Origin: Actinomycetota bacterium
GTDB lineage: Bacteria; Actinomycetota; Thermoleophilia; Solirubrobacterales; Solirubrobacteraceae
DNA: 64,000 nt
Assembly (NCBI GenBank): GCA_009699865.1
Contig: WLNJ01000007.1
Location: 1 to 64,000, forward strand
Reading direction: 5' to 3'
Shown here: piece after piece, positions 41,747 through 50,982 of the stretch
Layout of the letters: the number at the start of each line of letters is the position of its first letter
Numbering within the stretch: position 1 is the first letter of the stretch
The notes under the pieces: model-generated
Databases searched by the model: none
Told to the model about the DNA's origin: nothing
The model's input: the letters and a program-made list of their open reading frames with translations, nothing else
Made by a program: the position numbers and the translations under genes

Positions 41747-43180
41747 TCAAGCTTCGATGTTGCTCATTACGTGTTTTACGCGCGTGTAATCGTCAAATCC
41801 GTACATGGACAAGTCCTTGCCATAGCCGGATTGCTTGAAGCCACCGTGCGGCATCTCAGCCACGATTGGGATGTGGGTGTTAATCCACACACAGCCAAAG
41901 TCGAGGGCCTTAGCCATCCGCATTGCCCGGCCGTGGTCCTTAGTCCAGACGCTTGAGGCAAGGCCATAGTCGACGCCGTTGGCCCAGGCCAGCGCCTCAG
42001 CCTCGTCGGAGAACTGCTGGACGGTGATCACAGGTCCGAAGATCTCGTTCTGGACCATCTCATCATTCTGTTTGAGGCCTGAAACAACAGTGGGTTCAAA
42101 GAAGTACCCCGGGCCGCCGGGGGCGGAGCCTCCGGCGTTGACCGTGGCGTGCCCAGGAGACCGTTCAATGAAGCCCTGAACCCGCTCAAGCTGCGTCTGG
42201 CTAATGACAGGGCCCATGTATGTGTCCGCGTTGAGGGGATCGCCGAAGACAGTGCCCTTGGCCTGCTCTGTCAGTGCGTCAACGAAATCACCGTAGATGC
42301 CCGGTCCGGCAAGAACACGCGTTGCGGCCGTGCAGTCCTGCCCAGCATTGAAGTAACCAGTACCAGCAATCATCTCTGCGGCTTCAGCCAGATCCGCATC
42401 GTCAAAGACGACAACCGGAGCCTTACCCCCCAGTTCCAAGTGGACACGCTTAAGCGTGTCGGAGGCCGCGGCTGCGACAGCCTTGCCTGCCCTGACTGAC
42501 CCGGTCAGCGACACCATCGCAAGACCGGGATGGCGGACAAGGCCTTCGCCCACGTCACCCTTGCCTAGAACCACATTGAAGACACCCTCGGGGAGGTGCT
42601 TCTGCATCATTTCAGCAAGCCAAAGCGTGGAATTCGGTGTGTTCTCAGATGGCTTCAAAACACAGGTGCAGCCAGCAGCTATGGCCGGTGCGAACTTCCA
42701 CACGGCCATCATGAACGGGTAGTTCCAAGGTGTGATCTGCCCGACGACGCCAACAGGCTCACGGCGAACGAATGATGTGTGCCCAGCCATGTACTCGCCA
42801 GCAGACCTGCCTTCGAGGTTGCGCGCGGCACCTGCGAAGAAGCGGATCTGGTCAGCTGCCGGCGGGATCTCCTCTTCGATGGTCAGCTGGAGTGGCTTGC
42901 CTGTGTTCTCGGACTCGATGCGAGCGAGCTCTTCCCCGCGCTGCTCAAGTTCGTCCGCAATCCGATAGAGCGCAAGGGAGCGCTCCGATGGGGTCGCCTG
43001 ACTCCACTGGGCAAACGCCTTCGTTGCGGCTGCCACAGCAGCATCAAGGTCAGCTTGGTTGGAACAGGGCATCTCGGCGATCACTTCGCCAGTGGCGGCA
43101 TTGCGCACCTCGTGGGTCTCACTGCCACTTGGGGCAACAAACTTGCCGCCGATGAAGTTCTGAAGCTTGGTTACAGACAT
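41747..43180 (-). CDS. NAD-dependent aldehyde dehydrogenase (gamma-aminobutyraldehyde/betaine-aldehyde type)
   Basis: A 477-aa cytoplasmic enzyme. Typical segments are [14 protein letters not shown] and [13 protein letters not shown], then [12 protein letters not shown] for NAD, the catalytic Glu in HLELGGKAP and the catalytic Cys in [12 protein letters not shown]. The C-terminal [13 protein letters not shown] and [24 protein letters not shown] resemble aminobutyraldehyde dehydrogenase PatD. The exact aldehyde is unknown. It lies upstream of the phosphate regulator gene in the same direction but probably has its own promoter. Confidence 0.92.
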   Translation of the reverse strand: MSVTKLQNFIGGKFVAPSGSETHEVRNAATGEVIAEMPCSNQADLDAAVAAATKAFAQWSQATPSERSLALYRIADELEQRGEELARIESENTGKPLQLTIEEEIPPAADQIRFFAGAARNLEGRSAGEYMAGHTSFVRREPVGVVGQITPWNYPFMMAVWKFAPAIAAGCTCVLKPSENTPNSTLWLAEMMQKHLPEGVFNVVLGKGDVGEGLVRHPGLAMVSLTGSVRAGKAVAAAASDTLKRVHLELGGKAPVVVFDDADLAEAAEMIAGTGYFNAGQDCTAATRVLAGPGIYGDFVDALTEQAKGTVFGDPLNADTYMGPVISQTQLERVQGFIERSPGHATVNAGGSAPGGPGYFFEPTVVSGLKQNDEMVQNEIFGPVITVQQFSDEAEALAWANGVDYGLASSVWTKDHGRAMRMAKALDFGCVWINTHIPIVAEMPHGGFKQSGYGKDLSMYGFDDYTRVKHVMSNIEA

Positions 43181-43229
43181 CTCACCCTCCGGTATTCATG
43201 TGAACGTTTCCCTTGTCTGGAGGGTACCC

Positions 43230-43913
43230 TTGAATGAACTGATGGGAAGCCTGCTCACTCACGTACTCCCGCTCGCGGCCGGTGCAGCAATCAGCCCGAC
43301 GATCATGACGCTGTCAGTCCTGATCCTCAGCGGGCCACACGGAAAGGCGCGACAAGCAGTCTTCACGGTGGTCAATGTGAGCTTGATGTGCCTGCTCGGC
43401 ATATTTGGCACGGCCTACATGGCCCATGCCGCCGATCGCCACAAGTCGGGGAAGGTGAACTCTGCCTCAGTGGCCGTAGATGTCACCTTGGGAATCGTTC
43501 TTCTCCTTCTTGCCATCCGCGAGCACTACTCCCCCGCCAAGGACACCGAGCACGACTCAGCTGATGCTGCAGGGAAGTCAACGGGCATCGCAGTTCCCAA
43601 GTACGCCGCGCTCGGCGTCGTGATGACCCTCACCAACTTCACCACGCTCGCCCTGTTCGCACCAGCCTTGAAGGAGATCGCGATCTCCAAACAGCCGCAC
43701 TCCACCGAGTTAGCGGTCGGGCTGATCCTGGTCGTGATCGCAACGGTCACAGCGTGGGTTCCTCTACTCCTCACGGTCTTGGTCCCGGGTCCCGCAGAGA
43801 GAATCCTCGGCTCAATCAACCACTTCACTACGACCTACAAACATCAGATCGTTCAGGTCGTGATGTTCGTCTTCGGCATCTACCTGTTGGCCAAGGGCCT
43901 CACCCGCGGCTGA
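43230..43913 (+). CDS. GAP-family membrane protein (Sap-like transporter)
   Basis: About 227 aa with six hydrophobic segments in the pattern of the GAP (Sap) family, which in mycobacteria includes proteins tied to glycolipid transport. The start LLTHVLPLAAGAAISPTIMTLSVLILSGPHGKARQAVFT and an internal FTTLALFAP segment are typical. TTG at 43230 is chosen because GGAGGG lies 5 bases upstream; ATG at 43242 is an alternative. Substrate unknown. Divergent from the aldehyde dehydrogenase gene. Confidence 0.78.
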   Translation: MNELMGSLLTHVLPLAAGAAISPTIMTLSVLILSGPHGKARQAVFTVVNVSLMCLLGIFGTAYMAHAADRHKSGKVNSASVAVDVTLGIVLLLLAIREHYSPAKDTEHDSADAAGKSTGIAVPKYAALGVVMTLTNFTTLALFAPALKEIAISKQPHSTELAVGLILVVIATVTAWVPLLLTVLVPGPAERILGSINHFTTTYKHQIVQVVMFVFGIYLLAKGLTRG

Positions 43914-43927
43914 GGCCCCGCCTTGGG

Positions 43928-44629
43928 TCAGTGCGCGTGGTCGTGTGCCGCCCCGTGATCGTGGTCGTGATGGGGCTCATGCCCTGCGGTGCCAGCTGAT
44001 CCATCCGAATCAATATCTGCGCGGACAACGGCCCATGACTGCCAGGTAATGCGAAGAATGCCTACGGTGATGAGCAAACCGATGATCGGGTCTGCGACTG
44101 GGAGCCCCACGGCGACAACTGCCGCAGTTGCGACAACCCCAAGGGACACAATCGCGTCCGCTCGTGCGTGCTCACCGTCAGCAATCAAAGCAGCGCTGTT
44201 GATCTTCTCACCTGCCCGCAGGCGGATCAGGGAGACCCACCTGTTACCGACGTAGCCGAGCACCCCAGCGATGGCAACCGCAGGAAGGTGCGTGACGGTT
44301 TGCGGGTCAATAAACCGGCTGATCGCCTCATAGCCTGCAATCAAGCCGCTGATTAGGATCGCCGCCACAACCGCCATCCCAGCCCACTTCTCCGCACGTT
44401 TGGAATGGAGCAGGAAGGCCACACCCACAGGCACCGCTGTTAGGGCATCCCCCACGTTGTGGATCAAGTCAGCAAGGAGAGCGATACTCCCCGACCAGAA
44501 GAACACGACGCCTTGGGCGCCAGCAGTGAGCAGTAGGACGGCAAGCGATTGCACAACGGCCCGAACCCCTTCGCGGGAGCGGAGGACATCTTTGTCCATT
44601 GGCGCGTGCGAGTGACCCGGTCCGTGCAT
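43928..44629 (-). CDS. Cation diffusion facilitator, short form without C-terminal domain
   Basis: A 233-aa membrane protein with six helices. The zinc/cadmium transport site motifs are SIALLADLIHNVGDAL in helix 2 and ADGEHARADAIVSLGV in helix 5. It ends with a His/Asp-rich tail (HEPHHDHDHGAAHDHAH) instead of the usual cytoplasmic ferredoxin-like domain. An N-terminal MHGPGHSHAP is also metal-rich. Likely a zinc or similar divalent metal exporter. Confidence 0.9.
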   Translation of the reverse strand: MHGPGHSHAPMDKDVLRSREGVRAVVQSLAVLLLTAGAQGVVFFWSGSIALLADLIHNVGDALTAVPVGVAFLLHSKRAEKWAGMAVVAAILISGLIAGYEAISRFIDPQTVTHLPAVAIAGVLGYVGNRWVSLIRLRAGEKINSAALIADGEHARADAIVSLGVVATAAVVAVGLPVADPIIGLLITVGILRITWQSWAVVRADIDSDGSAGTAGHEPHHDHDHGAAHDHAH

Positions 44630-44684
44630 GTGATGAGCCTATGCGCAAGCTCGAGGTGACAGCTCGCCGGTCGCGCTCAAACAG

Positions 44685-44712
44685 AAGGGGCGCGCCTTGC
44701 GGCACGCCCCTT
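44685..44712 (-). terminator. Hairpin after the secreted repeat-protein gene
   Basis: A 12-base arm AAGGGGCGCGCC pairs with GGCACGCCCCTT around a 4-base loop, with one wobble pair. It lies 24 bp after the repeat-protein stop on the minus strand, with no strong T tract. Confidence 0.65.
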
Positions 44713-44736
44713 TGAACAACTCAATCTGAACGACTG

Positions 44737-45480
44737 TTACCGCTTGGCTGCTGCCTTCTTGGCTGCTGCCTTCACGGCTGCCGAATGCCTTGCCACCGCT
44801 TTCCGAACGGCCGCCTTCTGCTTTGTGCTTAGACCGGGCGCAGCTGCGGCACGGCGATCTGCCCGGACCGAGTGCATGGCGGTCTTCAGCGTTGCCGCAT
44901 CAATACCCAAGGCGCTGGCGAGTGCCGTCACGAGCGTTCCACGGGCCGGCCGGGTACCAGCTGCTGGCTTAGGGATCGACGCGAACGCTGCGTTGACCTG
45001 ATCGGCCGTGAGACCGAGCGCGGTTGCCAGTGCTGCGGCGAACTCTGGCGAGCGAGGGCCGTGGCCCATGTGTCCGCCTGGTCCACCGTCTCCATCAGGT
45101 CCGCCTGGTCCAGCATGACCATCTGGGCCCATCGGAGGTCGTACCGAGTCCAGTGCTGCCTGAACCGCTGCGACATCAAGGCTCAGCTTGTCGGCGAGAG
45201 CCTGCGGGAAAGCTGCCCGGTCAGGCCGCGTGCCCTCGGTTGGACGGAGTGACTGGAGGGCCGCTGTCAGGGCATCCGTTGTTACGCCGAGCTTGCCGGC
45301 GAGGGCAGTCACAAATGCCGCCCGATCGCCTGGACCGTGCATTGGACCGCCAAACGCCTTGTGGTCCTTAGCGCCACTTCCGCTCCCAGCGAGTGCTGTC
45401 GTGCCGCCAATACCTGCCATCAGTGCCGCGGTGCCGAGCGCCGCGATCATGACCCTCTTGCTGTTTCGTCGTGACTTCAT
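44737..45480 (-). CDS. Secreted four-repeat protein with His/Gly linker and cationic tail
   Basis: A 247-aa protein with a signal peptide (cleavage near residue 32). Four related helical repeats follow (56-79, 91-114, 147-170, 183-206), each of the type LAxxLGxxxxxLxxAxxSxR. Between repeats 2 and 3 is a Gly/Pro/Asp/His linker (HAGPGGPDGDGGPGGHMGHG) that could bind metal. The C-terminus (219-247) is Lys/Ala-rich. It is divergent from a two-component system, with GGAGG ahead of the ATG at 45480. Function unknown; it may report on envelope conditions (inference). Confidence 0.8.
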   Translation of the reverse strand: MKSRRNSKRVMIAALGTAALMAGIGGTTALAGSGSGAKDHKAFGGPMHGPGDRAAFVTALAGKLGVTTDALTAALQSLRPTEGTRPDRAAFPQALADKLSLDVAAVQAALDSVRPPMGPDGHAGPGGPDGDGGPGGHMGHGPRSPEFAAALATALGLTADQVNAAFASIPKPAAGTRPARGTLVTALASALGIDAATLKTAMHSVRADRRAAAAPGLSTKQKAAVRKAVARHSAAVKAAAKKAAAKR

Positions 45481-45628
45481 TTGAATGCTGCCTCCTGCGG
45501 TTTGTTTTGGACTGGACCCCAACTGCTGGAGCAATCGTGCCCAGCCAGAGTTGGAATTACACATGACCAAGGTGAGAATCAGGTTAGAAAGCGGTGACCA
45601 CCCCTCTCTATGGGCCACAATCACGCCA
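45481..45628. promoter_or_regulatory. Divergent promoter region of the repeat protein and the two-component system
   Basis: This 148-bp spacer must hold promoters for both directions. CCAACT and AGTTGG form an imperfect, widely spaced inverted repeat, and GGAGG serves the leftward gene. No convincing -35/-10 pair is seen. Confidence 0.3.
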
Positions 45629-46321
45629 ATGACATCTAATGGCAACGCATCTATCCTGATCGCCGAGGACGACCGGGCCGCCCGGGAGGCACTCGTTCGC
45701 GCGCTCACCCTTGAAGGCTTTGATGTTGACGCAGTCAACGACGGCGCCGAAGCCCTCGCCTCTATCAAGGCCGCGGCGCCAGACCTTCTGATCCTCGATG
45801 TGATGATGCCCGAAGTTGACGGGATCGCTGTCTGCAGGCGAGTCCGCGCGGACGGCCTCTCAATCCCAGTGCTTATCCTCACCGCGCGCACCGAAACCTC
45901 CGACCGCGTGGTCGGGCTTGATGCTGGAGCCGATGACTACCTCGCCAAGCCCTATGCCCTAGAGGAGCTTCTGGCTCGGATCAGGGCGCTATTGCGCCGG
46001 GCCTCCACCCAGGATGAGGAGGATTCCCTTGTCGGACCCGGGCTACAACTCGACCTTGACGGGCGTCGCGCTTGGCGTGACGAGCGCGAGCTGGGCTTGA
46101 CCAAGACTGAATTTGACCTGCTTGAGCTTTTCGTTCGCAACGCTGGGATTGTCCTCAGCAGAGACACCATCCACGAGCGGATCTGGGGCTACGACTTCGG
46201 CCCGGAATCCAAGAACCTCGCCGTCTACATTGGCTACCTACGACGCAAACTGGAGGAGGGCGGCGAGACACGCGTGCTGCACACGGTCAGAGGTGTCGGT
46301 TATGTCGTGAGGGACGCATGA
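45629..46321 (+). CDS. OmpR-family response regulator (MprA-like)
   Basis: A 230-aa two-domain regulator. The receiver has the acidic pair at residues 13-15, the phosphorylated Asp57 (LLILDVMMPEVDG), Thr85 and Lys107 (KPYALEEL). The C-terminal OmpR-type winged helix contains LTKTEFDLLELFVRNAG and GYLRRKLEEGG...VRGVGYVVRD. The ATG at 45629 gives the normal length. The stop overlaps the histidine kinase gene by 4 bp. It may control the divergent secreted-repeat gene. Confidence 0.95.
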   Translation: MTSNGNASILIAEDDRAAREALVRALTLEGFDVDAVNDGAEALASIKAAAPDLLILDVMMPEVDGIAVCRRVRADGLSIPVLILTARTETSDRVVGLDAGADDYLAKPYALEELLARIRALLRRASTQDEEDSLVGPGLQLDLDGRRAWRDERELGLTKTEFDLLELFVRNAGIVLSRDTIHERIWGYDFGPESKNLAVYIGYLRRKLEEGGETRVLHTVRGVGYVVRDA

Positions 46322-47748
46322 GCATCCGCTGGAAGTTCGCTCTCGCTGTTGCCGCGCTCTCCGCCCTCGCCGCCATTGCGGCCAGCGCCCTCGGATACAG
46401 CGAAACCCGCTCACAGCTTTACGGGCAGATCGACAGCTCTGTCAGGCAGGGCGCAGACCGCCTCGCGCATGTGGCAGCAGTCCGAAGCGGGGCCGACCAA
46501 CCAGCGCGCGGACTCCCTTTTGGCCCCGGCCCAGGTGCCGAGTTCGCCCCTCAGGGCTTTCCCAACCACCCTCCCAGAGGGGCTGAGGAGGGGCCAATCG
46601 GCGACCCCGTCGCCAATCAAGCTCTCCTAGTCCAACGCCTAGGCAAAACCGGGGCGATCAAGAAGTCACAGACGCTCCCCCTCCCAGTTGACGCAGCCGA
46701 CCGTCAGCAGGCTTTGGGCGGCTCGGGCGAAACGAACATTCGCGACGCCACAGTTCAGGGAACCACGGTCCGGCTCGCGACCGCGCCGATCCTTGGCGGT
46801 GGAGCCATCCAAGTGGCGCGATCAACAGCGGAAGCTGCCGGCACACTCAACAGTCTGCGAGATCAGCTGGCGCTGCTGACCTTGGCGATTGTCGCGCTCG
46901 CTGCTCTGGCGGGCTTCCTCTTGGCTAAGCGCGCAACAGACTCGCTAGAACACCTGACTGAATCTGCGGAACGGGTGGCTAGTACTGGCTCCCCAGACGA
47001 GCAGATCAGCGTCGAAGGCACCGACGAAATCGGTCGGCTTGCCGGGGCGTTCTCCCAGATGCTGGCATCTCTCGCAGAGTCGAGAGAGCAGCAGCAGCGT
47101 CTGGTCCAGGACGCAGGCCATGAGTTGAGGACTCCATTGACGAGTCTGACTACGAACCTGACGCTTCTGGACCGGCTCAGTGAACTTTCACCCCAAGACC
47201 AAGCTGACATGATCTCCGACCTGCGGAGCGAAGCTGGGGAAATGACATCCCTCGTCAACGAGCTCGTCGAGCTAACGACCGGCGGTGGCGACGAGCCTGT
47301 TGCCGAGGTCCATCTCGCTACGGTCGCCCGAAAAGCGGCTGAACAGACAACGCGCAGGACCGGCCGCGCGGTCTCCGTGGACGCACAAGACACCGTCTTA
47401 TTGGGCCAAGCAAGGTCGCTCCAGCGGGCGATCGGCAATCTGCTTGACAACGCCGCGAAGTTCGATGACTCCCTAGACCCGCTGACCTTGACAGTGGCCC
47501 AAGACCGTGTCGAGGTCGCCGACCGTGGACCCGGAATCCCCGCCGGGCAGGAGACCCTTATCTTCCAACGCTTCCACAGGGCAGTTGAAGCGCGAAACGT
47601 TCCCGGCTCCGGGCTTGGGCTGGCAATTGTCCACGATGTCGCGAAACGGCACGGCGGCGTGGCCTACGCCCACATGCGCAAGGGTGGAGGCGCAGTCGTT
47701 GGCTTTACCTTCAGCTCGCGAAATCCGCTCGACAGGAGTACCGTCTAG
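46318..47748 (+). CDS. Sensor histidine kinase (MprB-like)
   Basis: A 476-aa kinase. Two transmembrane helices (6-26 and 184-203) enclose an outside sensor segment of about 155 residues rich in Pro/Gly. A HAMP domain follows, then the H-box DAGHELRTPLTSL with His268, and the ATPase domain with NLLDNAAKF (N-box), DRGPGIP (G1) and GSGLGLAIV (G2). It phosphorylates the upstream response regulator. The ligand is unknown. Confidence 0.95.
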   Translation: MSIRWKFALAVAALSALAAIAASALGYSETRSQLYGQIDSSVRQGADRLAHVAAVRSGADQPARGLPFGPGPGAEFAPQGFPNHPPRGAEEGPIGDPVANQALLVQRLGKTGAIKKSQTLPLPVDAADRQQALGGSGETNIRDATVQGTTVRLATAPILGGGAIQVARSTAEAAGTLNSLRDQLALLTLAIVALAALAGFLLAKRATDSLEHLTESAERVASTGSPDEQISVEGTDEIGRLAGAFSQMLASLAESREQQQRLVQDAGHELRTPLTSLTTNLTLLDRLSELSPQDQADMISDLRSEAGEMTSLVNELVELTTGGGDEPVAEVHLATVARKAAEQTTRRTGRAVSVDAQDTVLLGQARSLQRAIGNLLDNAAKFDDSLDPLTLTVAQDRVEVADRGPGIPAGQETLIFQRFHRAVEARNVPGSGLGLAIVHDVAKRHGGVAYAHMRKGGGAVVGFTFSSRNPLDRSTV

Positions 47749-47793
47749 CCACGCATTCATGCGGGAAGTTCACTCTGGGAGGGGAGAACAAAC

Positions 47794-49857
47794 ATGAGGA
47801 AGTCACTTGTTGGTGCCTTGGTTGGATCTGTCGTGTTCATCGCAGCCGCTGCAGGCCCTGCTGCCGCGACCACTGTCGCCCCATGTGACGGGACGGACAT
47901 GGGCGCGTGCATGCTCCCTTACCCCAACGATCACTTCACCAAGAAGGACTCCAAGACTTCAACGAAGCTGAAGCTGAACCTGCCTTCCAGCGGGATGCCC
48001 GCGACAAAAGCCGGCAAGGCGATTGTTGCCACCCAGTGGAACCAGCTAGACGGCTTCAGCCCGGGCTCGACGCTCATCGCCAGCGCCCCGTGCCTAGACC
48101 CAACGCAAAGCCACATCAATGGCGTGCTCAACCCAAGCGGATGGTCAGCCACTGACGCAGGCGCGATTGTCTTTGACATCAAGACCCCCCACACCCGCTG
48201 GCCAGTGTTCGGTGAGCTTGACGCACAAGCTGACTCGAGGGCACACACGGACCTGCTGATCCGCCCCCTTGTCAACTTCACTGAGGGCCACACCTATGTC
48301 GTGGTCTTGAGGAACATCAAGAACAGCAGCGGCACCGCATGCACCCCAAGCACCCACTTCAAGGAGCTTCGCGACGGTAAGGCGATGGGCGAAGTGATGA
48401 AGCGCGTCTCTGAGTACAGCCCAATCTTCAAGGCGATCAAGACCGCTGGAATCAGCCGCCCTTCACTCTTCCTCGCGTGGAAGTTCACGGTTGCGAGCTC
48501 AAAGAGCCTCAGCGGCCGCCTGCTGTCCATGCGCGACCAAGCGTTCAAGACCTTGGGTGACACAAACCTCAAGGACCGGAAGGTCTCCGGCACCTCCCCC
48601 GCGTTCACGATTACCTCGACTCAAAACTTCACGGTTGAGCAGAACGCCTATCTAAGCCGCCGGGTCTACGGGACAATCGACACCCCTTGTTTCCTGAAGT
48701 CCAACGGATGCGGGGCCGGGTCACTCCTGAACCTAGATTCGAAGGGGCTCCCTAAGCAGACGGTCAAGTCAAACGTTGACCATGCCCCGTTCGTCTGCAA
48801 CATCCCACGGAGCGTTTCGAACGGCTCGACGGTTCTTCAGAAGGGCTTCCCGATCCTCTACGGACACGGACTTATGGGCAACTACGAGGCGATCACGCGC
48901 AACAGCGCGTACGCAATTGCAGGTAATGACTTCAAGAACATCTTCTGTGGTCTTGACTGGCAAGGGATGTCCAGCAACGACGCCCCTTGGATCGGTATTG
49001 GAATCCTGCCGGACCTGTCCAACTTCGGCACGCTTCCAGACCGACTCCAGCAGGCGCACCTGAACTTCCTGCTTCTTGCCCGGGCACTCATCCACCCCAA
49101 CGGACTTGGGGCCAATGCCGCTTTCCGGTTCGGTGGTGTCAGCGCGCTTGGCACCCAGGTGGGCTACAGCGGTGACAGCCAGGGCGGCATCCTAGGCGGC
49201 GCCACGATGGCGGTCTCACCTGACTTCAAGTACGGCTCACTTGGCGTTCCAGGCATCAACTACTCCACTCTCTTGGACAGGTCAGTTGACTGGCCCGAGT
49301 ACGCGGCTGTCATGTACGACAACTACTCCAAGGGTCCTGAGCGCCCACTGCTGATGGCGTTGATCCAACAGCTCTGGGATCGCGGAGAGGGCGATGGGTA
49401 CGCGCAGCACATTGGCCGCAGCCCACTGCCCAACACACCGACCAACACTGTTCTGCTCCTGCCGGCATTCGGTGATCATCAGGTCACAAACCTTGCCGCC
49501 GAGGCCTACGCGCGCACGATCAGCGCGAAGCTGCGAACGCCAGCGCTAAGCGCAGGCCGAGCAAACCCCTTCCAGATGTTCTGGGGTATTACCGATGGTG
49601 GAGCCAGCGCATTCTCAGGCAACGCAATGCTGATGATGGACTCGGGTCCAGTTAGGACCGTCGACGGCCTGTCTGTCGGTACTCCTGCTCCACCAGTAGA
49701 GAACCTCCCCCCAGACATTGGTGAGGACCCTCACGGGCTCGGTGGCGGAACTGCCGAGATCCGCAGGCTTGTCAGCGCCTACATCAGGACGGGCAGCCTG
49801 CCGACCAGCTGCGCTGGACTGCCATGCGGCATCGGCGGCTGGGTCCCAGGGCTGTAG
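47794..49857 (+). CDS. Secreted alpha/beta-hydrolase-like protein
   Basis: A 687-aa protein with a signal peptide (LVGALVGSVVFIAAAAGPAAA, cleavage near residue 26) and several cysteines. The centre contains FPILYGHGLMG, a likely oxyanion segment, and GYSGDSQGG with a predicted nucleophile Ser462. A His is seen in FGDHQVTNLAAEAYA, which would complete a triad. This fits an esterase or lipase, although the large N-terminal part (about 330 residues) is not recognised. A terminator follows. Confidence 0.75.
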   Translation: MRKSLVGALVGSVVFIAAAAGPAAATTVAPCDGTDMGACMLPYPNDHFTKKDSKTSTKLKLNLPSSGMPATKAGKAIVATQWNQLDGFSPGSTLIASAPCLDPTQSHINGVLNPSGWSATDAGAIVFDIKTPHTRWPVFGELDAQADSRAHTDLLIRPLVNFTEGHTYVVVLRNIKNSSGTACTPSTHFKELRDGKAMGEVMKRVSEYSPIFKAIKTAGISRPSLFLAWKFTVASSKSLSGRLLSMRDQAFKTLGDTNLKDRKVSGTSPAFTITSTQNFTVEQNAYLSRRVYGTIDTPCFLKSNGCGAGSLLNLDSKGLPKQTVKSNVDHAPFVCNIPRSVSNGSTVLQKGFPILYGHGLMGNYEAITRNSAYAIAGNDFKNIFCGLDWQGMSSNDAPWIGIGILPDLSNFGTLPDRLQQAHLNFLLLARALIHPNGLGANAAFRFGGVSALGTQVGYSGDSQGGILGGATMAVSPDFKYGSLGVPGINYSTLLDRSVDWPEYAAVMYDNYSKGPERPLLMALIQQLWDRGEGDGYAQHIGRSPLPNTPTNTVLLLPAFGDHQVTNLAAEAYARTISAKLRTPALSAGRANPFQMFWGITDGGASAFSGNAMLMMDSGPVRTVDGLSVGTPAPPVENLPPDIGEDPHGLGGGTAEIRRLVSAYIRTGSLPTSCAGLPCGIGGWVPGL

Positions 49858-49872
49858 TCAAAATCTTCGGGC

Positions 49873-49901
49873 GGCCCCGCCTTCGGGCGGGGTTGGCTTT
49901 C
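49873..49901 (+). terminator. Rho-independent-like terminator after the hydrolase gene
   Basis: CCCCGCC, TTCG, GGCGGGG forms a 7-bp stem with a stable UUCG loop, extended by wobble pairs and followed by TTGGCTTT. Confidence 0.85.
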
Positions 49902-49924
49902 CGTCGAACTAGTTCCTAAATCAG

Positions 49925-50014
49925 CGGAGAGAGAGGGATTCGAACCCTCGAACGAGGTCAACCCCCGTTACACGATTTCCAATCGAGCCCATTCAACCAC
50001 TCTGGCACCTCTCC
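49925..50014 (-). tRNA. tRNA-Ser(GGA)
   Basis: A class II tRNA of 90 nt. The acceptor stem GGAGAGG pairs with the 3' CTCTCTCC region, leaving a G discriminator. The anticodon GGA is in TTGGAAATC. The long variable arm (around GTAACGGGGGTTGACCTCGT) and T-arm GGGTTCGAATCCC are clear. CCA is not encoded. It reads UCC/UCU serine codons. Confidence 0.96.
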
Positions 50015-50092
50015 GAACAACTTTGGATCCTAGCGGGGACTGGGCAACTGCCGCCTGTGGGTAGCAGAGTGCGCATTCCCACTTAATCCTCC

Positions 50093-50156
50093 TTGACAGT
50101 TCCCGAGACTCCGCAATAGTCATGGGGAGTTCGTGGTACCAGCATTGTCGCTGGTA
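50093..50156 (+). promoter_or_regulatory. Candidate promoter with palindromic 5' region
   Basis: TTGACA (50093-50098) with AATAGT or TAGTCA about 16-18 bp later is a plausible sigma-70-type promoter for the secreted gene at 50197. Downstream, TACCAGC (50137-50143) and GCTGGTA (50150-50156) form a perfect 7-bp inverted repeat in the leader, a possible operator or mRNA hairpin. Confidence 0.45.
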
Positions 50157-50196
50157 GGGCCGGGGCCGCACAACCCCCAATACGGAAGGAAGTTCC

Positions 50197-50919
50197 ATGA
50201 ATCATTGTGCCCCCAGAAGGTTGTCCGCGCCCAAGGTCGCGGCGGCCCTAATTGCAGCGGGATGCCTCGCCGCAGCCGGACCGACAGCAGCCCAGGCTAA
50301 GACCCTGGTCCAGATCAAGCCGATTTCAGGCGAAGCCACTGCCCCAGCAGGTTGGGTTACCTATGACGTCCGCGCTGGAGCCGGCCACACCTACGAGGTG
50401 TCAAATGACCCCTTCTTCCACAAGTACAGGTCGTTTCTGTCAGGAAGTCGCACCTCAAGCCGTGTCGCCATCAATGGCTTCAAGAAGGGCAAGGTTGGTC
50501 AGACGACCTTCTACGTCCGCGATAAGGCTGATCGGTACCGGACGGTTGAGTCAGTTGACATGCCGTGGGACTTCTCGATCCCTTACACCACATGGGGAGC
50601 AACACGGACTGTTTTCCGTGAGGACGGTAGGACTCCATACCTAGGTCACTTCACGGTCGAGTTGAGCGCATTCGACACAGCATTCCCGGGTGATACGCGC
50701 GGCCTCTGGGCTGAGCTGAATTACTCGAAGGAGACGCCGGATAACTCGGCAGCCTTCCCAACTGAGCTTGCTGACAATCAGGTAGTTGCCCTGACGTCAC
50801 GCAAGTTCTCGGTCGCGGTTGCGACCCCGCCCTATTGGGCACGGGTTGAGGACGCCTACGGGAACAAGGGCAAGTGGATGAAGCTTGCTTCCAACCCGAA
50901 GACCACCTACGCCAAGTAG
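50197..50919 (+). CDS. Secreted protein of unknown function
   Basis: A 240-aa protein with a signal peptide (AAALIAAGCLAAAGPTAAQA, cleavage near residue 34). The mature protein is basic with many aromatic residues (YRSFLSGSRTSSRVAINGFKKG, TTFYVRDKADRYRTVE). No lipobox at the cleavage site and no known domain. It has its own promoter and a strong terminator, so it appears monocistronic. Confidence 0.78.
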   Translation: MNHCAPRRLSAPKVAAALIAAGCLAAAGPTAAQAKTLVQIKPISGEATAPAGWVTYDVRAGAGHTYEVSNDPFFHKYRSFLSGSRTSSRVAINGFKKGKVGQTTFYVRDKADRYRTVESVDMPWDFSIPYTTWGATRTVFREDGRTPYLGHFTVELSAFDTAFPGDTRGLWAELNYSKETPDNSAAFPTELADNQVVALTSRKFSVAVATPPYWARVEDAYGNKGKWMKLASNPKTTYAK

Positions 50920-50930
50920 CTAACGCACAG

Positions 50931-50962
50931 ACACCCCTCGCGCGATGCGGGGGGTGTTCTTG
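50931..50962 (+). terminator. Strong hairpin terminator
   Basis: An 11-bp stem (50931-50941 with 50947-50957) around GCGAT, with one wobble, followed by TTCTTGCT. It sits 11 bp after the secreted-protein stop. Confidence 0.88.
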
Positions 50963-50982
50963 CTACTCGCTCTGAGTCGGGT

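Noticed and set aside
45481-45628. Two-component-type direct repeats in the divergent spacer
   Set aside because: Only loose inverted-repeat matches were found, without consistent spacing.
46863-47450. Minus-strand frame opposite the histidine kinase
   Set aside because: The kinase motifs on the plus strand are unambiguous; the antisense frame is Ser/Arg-rich and featureless.
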